64,000 bases of DNA, from the NCBI GenBank assembly GCA_033977485.1, contig CM066993.1, forward strand, positions 29,626,001-29,690,000, written 5' to 3'. A program made the translations under genes and the position numbers. Source of the stretch: Hydrangea macrophylla. Its lineage: Eukaryota > Streptophyta > Magnoliopsida > Cornales > Hydrangeaceae. Of the stretch, positions 56,072 to 64,000 are shown piece after piece; the first letter of the stretch is position 1, and each line of letters begins with the position of its first letter. The notes below the pieces were generated by a model. The model made no database searches. It was given only the letters and a program-made list of their open reading frames with translations, and was not told the origin of the DNA.

Positions 56072-57300
56072 GTATTAGATACTAATGTACAAATACTAGT
56101 CATTTTTGGAAGGCCCTTTTTGACTACCATTGATGCCACTATTCAAATCCGCAGTGGTATAATGATTGTAGTATTTGGAAATATGAATTTAAATATTAAA
56201 GTTTTTTCTAATCCACAACATCAAGAAGAAAATGAGAATATTGAAGAAGTTCATGCTATTAAATCTCTATCACGAGAATATTTTAACTTGACTTGTTACA
56301 ATGATCCAGTAGAATCTGTTATTAATAACTTTATTCAGAAGCTAGACAGTAATAATCTACAAGAACATCTTATGACTCAAGTATATTTTAATGAAGATTC
56401 AATAGAAGAAATAATTCAAGAAGCAATGTGGACCACATATTTTGAACCTTTACCACCAAAGACTACATTAACACTTCCATCTAATTTACAAACTCCACAG
56501 TTGGAATTAAAAGAACTCCCTAAAGAGCTTAAATATGCTTTCCTTAATAATAATAATACTTATCCCGTAATAATATCATCTCTTCTAGACTCTAGTCAAG
56601 AAAATAAACTCATTAGTATACTTCAGAAGCATAAAAATGCCATTGGTTGGAGTATAGTAGATTTAAAAGGAATAAGCCCTTCAATATGCACTCACAATAT
56701 ATATCTTGAAGATAATGCTAAAACCTCAAGAGAAATGCAAAGAAGACTTAATCCTATTATGCAGGAAGTAGTTAAGAAGGAAGTTCTCAAGCTACTCGAC
56801 ATGGGCATCATATATTCAATATCTGATAGTAAATGGGTAAGTCCAACACAAGTTGTGCCAAAGAAAGCAGGAATTATAGTTGTTCCAAATTAAAAGGGAG
56901 AATTAATTCCCACTCGTGTCACTACTGGATGGCGTGCATGCATAAACTACAGAAAACTCAATGCTGTAACTCGTAAGGAACACTTTCCTTTACCTTTTAT
57001 GGATCAAATGTTCGAAAGAATAGCGGGTCATAAGTATTACTGTTTTCTAGATGGTTATAATGGTTAGAATCAAATAGAGATTGCACCAGAAGATCAGGAA
57101 AAAAACTACTTTCACATGTCCATTTGGAACTTTCGCCTATCGCCGAATGCCCTTTGGTCTTTGCAATGCACCTGCGACTTTTCAAAGGTGTATGCTAAGT
57201 ATTTTCAGCGATATGTTAGAAAAAAATTTAGAAGTTTTTATGGATGATTTTATCAATTTTTGGCAAATCCTATGATGATTGCCTTAGCAATCTTCAGAAA
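56072..57300 (+). pseudogene. pol: Athila protease remainder and reverse transcriptase
   Basis: ILVIFGRPFLTTIDATIQI, then KHKNAIGWSIVDLKGISP, LLDMGIIYSISDSKWVSPT, a TAA at 56890-56892, GWRACINYRKLNAVTRKEHF, FLDGYNG with TAG, FAYRRMPFGLCNAPATFQRC, and VFMDDF (catalytic DD near 57245). Several frameshifts between 57070 and 57290 break it. Confidence 0.85.
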
Positions 57301-57349
57301 GTTCTCCAAAGATGTGAGGAAAAAAGCTTAGTTTGAAATTGGGAAAAAT

Positions 57350-58916
57350 GTCATTTTATGGTCACTAAAGGTATTGTCTTAGGACACATTATTTCTGAAA
57401 ATGGGATACAGGTAGACAAAGCCAAAATAGATCTTATAGCTAATTTACCTATTCCCAAAACTGTAAAAGACATTCGTTCATTCTTAGGACATGCAGGTTT
57501 TTATCGCCGATCCATAAAAATTTTTAGTATAGGCTTTTATGTCAATTATTAGCCAAAGACATACATTTTGAATGGACTAAAGAACGTCAAAACTCCTTTG
57601 AGCAATTAAAAGAGCATCTCACTACTGCACTTATTATGCAATCTCCTGATTGGAGCTTACCATTTGAATTAATGTCTGATGCTAGCGACTTTGCCATTGG
57701 AGCTGTCCTAGGGTAGAGAAAGGATAAAAAGGCATCAGTTATATACTACGCCAGTAGAACTCTGGATAGTGCTCAAATGAACTACTCAACTACTGAAAAA
57801 GAATTACTAGCCATGGTATTCGCCCTTAATAAATTTAGGCAATACTTGATTGGTTTCCCTATTGTCTGTTTTACTGACTACTCAGCTCTTAAATATCTTC
57901 TTTCAAAGAAAGACAATAAGCCTAGGCTTATTAGGTGGATACTCCTACTACAGGAATTTAATTTAATAATTAAAGACAAAAAAGGAGTAGAAAATGTGGT
58001 AGCTGATCACTTATCCCGCCTCACTTTTGAAGACAATACCAGTGAACCCCTACCTATTCAAGACTCTTTTCCTGATGGACAGTTATTTTCTATGACTTCT
58101 CTGCCATGGTATGCTGATCTTGTTAATTATTTAGTAACTGGAAAAATACCAAGTAATTGGTCATCAGATAAAAAGAGATTCCTAGCTATTGCCAGGCATT
58201 TCTACTTTGATGACTCATATCTATTTAAATATTGTGCTGATAAGGTAATTAGGAAATGTGTTCCTAATGAAGAAATTGAAAATGTACTTTTCATGTGTCA
58301 TTCGTCCTTTTGTGGAGGACATTTTTCATCTCGAGTAACTGCCATGAAAATTTTACAAAGTGGTTTATATTGGCCCACTCTACTTAAAGATTCATATTTA
58401 TATTGTAAAGCTTGTAACCGTTGTCAAATGTTTGGCAATATTACAAAAAGAAATCAAATGCCAATGACCCCTATAATTACAATTGAAATATTTGATTGTT
58501 GGGGCATTGACTTTATGAGACCTTTTCCTCCATCTTGCCAATATGAATATATTTTATTAGCAGTCGAATATGTTTCAAAATGGGTAGAAGCTATCCCTAC
58601 AAGAAAGAATGATCACCGTACAATTATTGCATTTTTAAAAGATAATATACTTTCTCGATTTGGAACTCCAAAAGCAATAATAAGTGATCAAGGAACTCAT
58701 TTTTGTAACAAGCCATTTGAAAAATTAATGAAAAGATATGGAGTGACCCATAAGGTGTCAACTGCATACCATCTACAAACAAATGGACAAGCTGAATTAG
58801 CTAATAGGCAAATTAAGCATATTCTTGAAAAAATTGTGGATTCTAATCGTAAAGACTTGTCTTCAAAATTAACAGATGCTTTGGGGCATATAGAACTGCT
58901 TATAAGACCCATTTAG
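57350..58916 (+). pseudogene. pol: Athila RNase H and integrase
   Basis: GHIISENGIQVDKAKIDLI (RT connection), SDASDFAIGAVLG with TAG, then a clean 379-codon stretch: NYSTTEKELLAMVFALNKF, GVENVVADHLSRL (RNase H end), integrase zinc-binding CHSSFCGGHFSS.. CKACNRCQ, core GIDFMRPFP (D), SDQGTHF (D) and NGQAELANRQIK (E). A frameshift near 58890 shortens it; [20 protein letters not shown] follows in another frame. Confidence 0.88.
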
Positions 58917-59290
58917 GGATGTCTCCATACAGACTTGTCTATGGAAAAGCTTGTCATCTACCAGTAGAATTAGAACATAAAGCACATTGGGCTACTAGAA
59001 CTTTAAATTGTAATATTGAAGAGGGAGGAATTTTAAGAAAATTATAATTAAGTGAGCTTGAAGAAATTCGTAAAGACGCATATGATAATGCTCGAATTCA
59101 TCAAGCAGGAACTAAAATGTATCATAATAAAAATCGTTTGCGCAAAAGATTTACTCCCGCGCAAAAAGTTCTATTATATGACTCAAGACTACATCTTTTT
59201 AGAGGAAAGATGAAATCTCGATCATTACAAACATACCCTGGTCAAAATAAAACTCCACGCGGCACTCAGTTAGTCCTCCGCAGCACTCGG
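58917..59290 (+). pseudogene. pol: Athila integrase C-terminus, unit A copy
   Basis: [36 protein letters not shown], then TAA, and LSELEEIRKDAYDNARIHQ, RLRKRFTPAQKVLLYDSRLH and LFRGKMKSRS, the standard C-terminal tail of gypsy integrases. Confidence 0.75.
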
Positions 59291-59400
59291 TGAGTGCCGT
59301 AGTGGTAGTCCGTGACTGCTGTATAGCAATTGCTGACTGCCGTACGGTAATTGCTGACTGCTGTGCGGCATTCTGACAAGTGCCGCGACACACGATAAAG
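59255..59400. repeat. GC-rich short-repeat array, unit A
   Basis: About 21-bp units of the form ATTGCTGACTGCCGTACGGTA, some three copies, flanked by GCGGCACTC and GTGCCGC. Confidence 0.75.
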
Positions 59401-59430
59401 TGTCATGGGTAGGTAGGGGCAGATTCTCTC

Positions 59431-59440
59431 CTATTTATAT
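59431..59440 (+). promoter_or_regulatory. TATA-like box before PMD-like ORF, unit A
   Basis: CTATTTATAT lies 70-80 bases before the ATG at 59510. The matching box in unit B is at 61841-61850 (CTATTTATAC). Confidence 0.4.
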
Positions 59441-59509
59441 CCCCCCTTTACCCCAAAACTTCGTAGAATACTCTTCTCTTTTACCCATTTCCATCCCCTT
59501 CCTTCTCAA

Positions 59510-60590
59510 ATGGCCCCTATTAGTTCCCAAATCCTCTTCCCATGGATGGATACTCTCTCTGGCATTGACAGGCTCAACTTCGAGTGCTTCTGACTAAACG
59601 AGCTCTTCTCTTTTTGACTGATGACTTTGAACAAAGGCCTACTTCAAGCTACTATTCAGTGTTGGGATCCCTCATTACATGTCTTTTGCTTTGTCTCTCA
59701 GGAGGTCTGCCCCTTGTTTGAGGAGTTTAGCACTATTCTGCACACGGATCCTTTTGCCGAGTTGATAGTTCCTTTGGTTCAAGCCGAGTATGTTCAGGAT
59801 TTGGCCGATTTTCTCTGTATATCTCGGAATACAGAGGGATCTTTTTTTTTCATGATAAATAGATTGATTTCGAGCGCCTTTCCTCCGTTTATGCTCCCAT
59901 GGAGGACCCTTATGATGGTGGGCATCAGATCATTCGGCGTAGTGCACTATCGATAGCTATTCTCTCTTACTTCTTCTTTTAGTATTCTTCTGATGTGCTC
60001 ATACACATTGCGTGTGGCCTGCGGGAGATGAAGGGTGCCGTTATGCTGGTCCTTCGTGAAACCTTGATTGGTTTGGACAATGCCATACTGCTGAGGCTAT
60101 GTTATCTTCGGGGGCACCCTTTATCTTACAGGTTTGGCTCATGGAGCGTCTTGATCTCTTCATACACCCCTCACACCTTCTTGGGCCACTTCTCTATGAC
60201 CATATGGAGGTTTATTGCCTATTCCATTTTGCCGACGCTTGGCTTGGTTGGCTCCGAGACCTTTCTACTGGTGATATCTATTGGGTCTGCCCACAGTGGT
60301 CTTACGTTTCTATTGCTGTATGACTTTCGGGACGGCCTGGTATTTGGTTACCTGGCTTGCATGCTACCACTTTCTATATTCCTGGCTGGGTGGTTCGTCA
60401 GTACGAGCTTCTCCGGGATATTACTGAGGTTATTACTGCTGATTTCACAAGGAGTTTGATCATGCGCCCTTCCATTGTGAAGGTTTTCACCGAGGCTTGG
60501 TATGATAGGGCGTCAGCTCCCTTTTGGAGAGTTCCTATATCACTCATACCTACTACTGAGTACCTTCTTCAGATCCAGACTCTGATATAG
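59510..60590 (+). pseudogene. Plant mobile domain (PMD)/DUF7745-like ORF, copy A
   Basis: MAPISSQILFPWMDTLSGID is followed by TGA; then MTLNKGLLQATIQCWDPSLH, VSQEVCPLFEEFSTIL, a frame change near 59850, VLIHIACGLREMKGAVML, HMEVYCLFHFADAWLGWL, DIYWVCPQWSYVSIAV-TGA, then FYIPGWVVRQYELLRDI and a TAG at 60588-60590. The WDP..F.F....CP..EEF.. start and the P....VVRQY end resemble PMD/DUF7745 proteins, found in plant genes and transposons; their biochemical role is not established. The ORF follows integrase on the same strand, in the position where Athila elements carry extra ORFs. The family call rests on pattern memory. Confidence 0.55.
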
Positions 60591-61224
60591 AGACAGACTT
60601 CATAGACATCCATGGATGAAAGTAAAACAACAGGACAAAGCTTTATTTTACAAAATTTCTGATAAGTCCTGCCTATCCTTTTATGCTTTTGAATGTGACT
60701 CCTGTTATTTCTCTTCCCAAAGAGTGTTTTCATTTTTAGGAAATGTTCTAACATGTTTAATCAAAGTGTTCATTCTTCCGATTAATCTTTTGAGTTATGA
60801 AAATTTCCCTTTTAATGTCTTTTCTTGGCTCTTTACTTTGCTTTTGGGTTTTCCCTAAAGTTTTAATCATTCTATACTGATCGGGAGAGAACAAGTCCTA
60901 ATTACATGCCTTCATTCACATTTGTTAGCCATTTTTATCCTGTTTTTGTGTATTTTTACTTCATTTTCTTTTTTCTGTTAGGATTTGGAAAAAAGTAAGG
61001 ATTCTAGGTTAAATGGGGTGAAAAAGTAGAAGAAAAGAAGTTGAAAAAGCCACATCGCGCACGCGACCCGCTCATTCGAAAGTCCCGAAATCGCTCACGT
61101 GACCCGCTCTTGCAACCTCCAAAAATTGCGCTCGTGTGGCCCGCTCGCATGACCTGTGTAAAAATCAAATACGCATATTTTAGTGTACAGAAGATCCCCA
61201 CGCGAATGAAACTGCCTAATTATG
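60591..61224. other. Non-coding tail of unit A
   Basis: Sequence after the PMD-like ORF. A minus-strand reading gives no family. TCGCGCACGCGACCCGCTC and similar CG-rich words near 61055-61150 recur at 63465-63560. Confidence 0.5.
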
Positions 61225-61350
61225 TCCAGACTGTAGAACTTTAAATTTTAATATTGAAGAGGGAGGAATTAGAACATAAAGCACATTGGGCTACTAGAAC
61301 TTTAAATTGTAATATTGAAAAAGGAGGCATTTTAAGAAAATTATAATTAA

Positions 61351-61670
61351 GTGAGCTGGAAGAAATTTGTAAAGACGCATATGATAATGCTCGAATTCAT
61401 CAAGCAGGAACTAAATTGTATCATAATAAGAATCTTTTGCGCGACACATATGATAATGCTCGAATTCATCAAGCAGGAACTAAAATGTATCATAATAAGA
61501 ATCTTTTGCACAAAAGATTTACTCCCGCGCAAAAAGTTCTATTATATGACTCAAAACTACATCTTTTTAGAGGAAAGATGAAATCTCGATCATTACAAAC
61601 ATACCCTGGTCAAAATAAAACTCCACGCGGCACTCAGTTAGTCCTCCGCGACACTCGGCGAGTGCCGTAG
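61351..61670 (+). pseudogene. pol: Athila integrase C-terminus, unit B copy
   Basis: The tail seen at 59040-59290 is repeated, but DNARIHQAGTK-YHNKNLL occurs twice in a row because of the 69-bp duplication. One base change turns the first copy's KM to KL. Confidence 0.65.
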
Positions 61671-61805
61671 TGGCAGTCTATGACTGCTGTATAGCAATTG
61701 CTAACTGTCGTACGGTAATTGCTGACTGCCATGCGGCAATTGCTGACTGCCGTACGGTTATTGCTGACTGCTGTGCGGCATTTTGACAAGTGCAGCGGCA
61801 CACGA
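61624..61805. repeat. GC-rich short-repeat array, unit B
   Basis: The same 21-bp unit as at 59255, with about five copies, so the array expanded or contracted after the large duplication. Confidence 0.75.
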
Positions 61806-61919
61806 TAAAGTGCCGCGGGTAGGTAGGGGTAGATTCTCTCCTATTTATACCCCCCCTTTACCCCAAAACTTCGTAGAATACTCTTCTCTTTTACCCATTT
61901 CCATCCCCTTCCTTCTCAA

Positions 61920-63000
61920 ATGGCCCCTATTAGTTCCCAAATCCTCTTCCCATGGATGGATACTCTCTCTGGCATTGACAGGCTCAACTTCGAGTGCTTC
62001 TGACTAAACGAGCTCTTCTCTTTTCGACGGATGACTTTGAACAAAGGCTTACTTGAAGCTACTATTCAGTGTTGGGATCCATCATTATATGTCTTTTGCT
62101 TTGTCCCTCAGGAGATCTGCCCCTTGTGTGAGGAGTTTAGCACTATTCTGCACACGGATCCTTTTACCGAGTTGATAGTTCCATTGGTTCTAGCTGAGTA
62201 TGTTCAAGATTTGGCCGCTTTTCTCCGTATATCTCGGAATACAGCGGGCACTTTTTTTTCATGATAAATAGATTGATTTCGAGCACCTTTCCTCTGTTTA
62301 TGCTCCCATGGGGGACCCTTATGACGGTGGGCATCAGATCATTCGGCGTAGTGCACTATCGATAGCTATGCTCTCTTACTTCCTCTTTAAGTATTCTTCT
62401 GATGTGCTCATACACATTGCATGTGGCCTGCGGGAGATGAATGGTGCCGTTATGGTGTTCCTTCGTGAAACTTTGATTGGTTTGGACAGTGCCCATATTG
62501 CTGAGGCTATGTTATCTTCGGGGGCACCCTTTATCTTACAGGTTTGGCTCATGGAGCGTCTTGATCTCTACATACATCCCTCACACCTTCGTGGGCCACT
62601 TCCCTATGACCATATGGAGGTTCATTGCCTATTCCATTTTGCCGACGCCTGGCTTGGTTGGCTCCGAGGCCTTTCTGCTGGTGATATCTATTGGGTCTAC
62701 CCACAGTGGTCTTACGTTTCTATTGCTGTATGACTTCCGGGATGGCCTGGTGTTTGGTTACCTGGCTTATATGCTACCCCTTTCTATATTCCTGGCTGGG
62801 TGGTTCGTCAGTACGAGCTTCTCCGGGATATTGCTGAGGTTATTACTGCTGATTTCACGAGGAGTTTGATCATGCGCCCTTCCATTATGAAGGCTTTCAC
62901 CGAGGCTTGGTATGATAGGGCGTCAGCTCCCTTTTGGAGAGTTCCTACATCACTCGTACCTACTACTGAGTACCTTCTTCAGATCCAGACTCTGATATAG
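61920..63000 (+). pseudogene. PMD/DUF7745-like ORF, copy B
   Basis: Nearly the same as copy A. It shares the TGA after RLNFECF and the TGA after YVSIAV, and keeps codons lost in A (FSFRRM for a stop in A; FLFKYSSD for a TAG in A). The longest clean stretch, 62308-62733, reads MGDPYDGGHQIIRRSALSI to PQWSYVSIAV. The end is the TAG at 62998-63000. B is therefore the less decayed copy, but not intact. Confidence 0.55.
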
Positions 63001-64000
63001 AGACAGACTTCATAGACATCCATGGATGAAAGTAAAACAACAGGACAAAGCTTTATTTTACAAAATTTCTGACAAGTCCTGCCTATCTTTTTATGCTTTT
63101 GAATGTGACTTTTGTTATTTCTCTTCCCAAAGAGTGTTTTCATTTTTAGGAAATGTTCTAACATGTTTAATCAAAGTGTTCATTCTTCCGATTAATCTTT
63201 TGAGTTATGAAAATTTTCCTTTTAATGTCTTTTCTTGGCTCTTTACTTTGCTTTTGGGTTTTCCCTAAAGTTTTAATCATTCTATACTGATCGAGAGAGA
63301 ACAAGTCCTAATTACATGCCTTCATTCACATTTGTTAGCCATTTTTATCCTATTTTTGTGTATTTTTACTTCATTTTCTATTTTCTGTCAGGATTTGGAG
63401 AAAAGTAAGGATTCCAGGTTAAATGGGGTGAAAAAGTAGAAAAAAAGAAGCTGAAAAAGCCACATCGCGCGCGCGACCCACTCGTTCGAAAGTCCCGAAA
63501 TCGCTCACGTGTCCCGCTCTTGCGACCTCCAAAAATTGCACTCGTGCGGCCTGCTTCTGCAACCTGTGTAAAAATCAAATACGCGTATTTCAGTGTACAG
63601 AAGATCCCCACGCGAATGAAACTGCCTAATTACGTCCAGACTGTAAAATACACAGTTTTAGTACGAATAGGTTTAGGAAAGCCTCCAAACTTGCTCCAAA
63701 TCTATATATACCCTATTCTAACTCAGTTTTGGAGTTAGACAATATTATATACAACAAAACTTTCAGCCATTGAAGAGAGAAAAGCAAGGAGAAGAAGAAG
63801 AAGACCAAGGATTTCCATGGCCTTCTCCATTAACCTCTTGCCGTTCATCGCTTTCATGGCCAAACCTAGATCTGGGTTTCAATGAAACCCTAGCCAAGTA
63901 ATAGGGAGTTATTTATGTTTTTATTTTAGTTTTATTATGTATGGATGATGATTACATATTTTGAGGATTTTTATAATAAAATCGTACTTCTATTGATTAA
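63001..64000. other. Non-coding tail of unit B and LTR-like end
   Basis: The unit B tail to about 63640, then unique sequence with TATA-like CTATATATACC near 63701, a GAAGAAGAAGAAG run near 63790 and ATGGCCTTCTCCATTAACC. No coding is convincing; I read it as LTR or leader of the Athila element. Confidence 0.45.

Larger units (their letters stand above)
58967..61224 (+). repeat. Large tandem duplication, unit A
   Basis: GAATTAGAACATAAAGCACA at 58967 recurs at 61266, 2299 bases on. The unit holds the integrase C-terminus, a GC-rich short-repeat array, a TATA-like box and the PMD-like ORF, ending near CCAGACTGTA. Confidence 0.85.
61266..63640 (+). repeat. Large tandem duplication, unit B
   Basis: Matches unit A closely. 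It has an extra in-frame 69-bp duplication in the integrase tail (61374-61510) and more copies of the GC-rich short repeat. A partial copy of the start lies at 61225-61265. Confidence 0.85.
54241..64000 (+). mobile_element. Athila-type Ty3/gypsy element, degenerate, running off the right edge
   Basis: gag knuckle, protease, RT, RNase H and integrase occur in gypsy order with Athila-like signatures (ALLDLGASVNLLP, FAYRRMPFGLCNAPATFQRC, YADLVNYLVTGKIP, CWGIDFMRPFP). Many stops and frameshifts. A hAT MITE splits the protease region. Downstream, about 2.3 kb holding the integrase C-terminus, a repeat array and a PMD-like ORF is present twice. LTR-like sequence with TATA box CTATATATACC (near 63701) lies at the right edge. 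The left end is lost at 54241. Confidence 0.8.

Noticed and set aside
55919..56893. 324-codon frame starting inside the GC-rich MITE
   Set aside because: Its first 45 or so codons are MITE sequence; only the part after 56080 is real pol.

Overview
The window is repeat-rich plant nuclear DNA, very probably from a eudicot. Evidence: plant-type Ty1/copia and Ty3/gypsy polyproteins, tRNA-iMet primer sites, Helitron helicases with introns, a PIF/Harbinger Myb/SANT gene, AT-rich introns with GT..AG borders, and no bacterial gene arrangement. I cannot name the species. I see no intact, clearly functional host gene. Almost everything is mobile DNA, much of it nested and broken. Insertions were placed by reading terminal motifs and target-site duplications (TSDs) by eye.

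Layout. 1-2573: antisense Tat/Ogre-type LTR running off the left edge, with a W-box-rich array. 3861-22461: Helitron 'Hel-1' (start TCTACTATAC, 3' hairpin plus CTAG). It carries fragments of host genes: an antisense equilibrative nucleoside transporter exon, and the 3' half of a TPR-thioredoxin (TTL) gene with introns kept and the last exon duplicated. A copia element (12618-20719) lies in that duplication, and a solo chromovirus LTR (16572-20316, TSD CATGT) interrupts its RNase H. 22462-25748: PIF/Harbinger remnant with a deleted transposase and a nearly whole Myb/SANT gene.

25902-36179: the C-terminal part of Helitron 'Hel-2', split by a TNT1-like copia element (26051-34345, TSD ACATT). 37930-52396: a longer degenerate Helitron, 'Hel-3', split by a chromovirus (38068-45884, TSD TGGTT/TGGTC) and by a 2.9-kb solo LTR (46734-49628, TSD AGGCT). 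The chromovirus 3' LTR itself holds a 3.55-kb Tat-type solo LTR (41656-45209, TSD CTAGT). 52873-54240: LTR fragments. 54241-64000: a degenerate Athila-type gypsy element with a GC-rich hAT MITE in its protease region (TSD GTATTAGA). Its 3' part is duplicated, so it carries two pseudogene copies of a plant-mobile-domain/DUF7745-like ORF.

No genes form a working pathway here. The interest lies in gene capture by Hel-1, conserved exons downstream of the stop in two Helitron helicases, a PMD-like cargo ORF in an Athila element, and unusual short-motif arrays inside LTRs.
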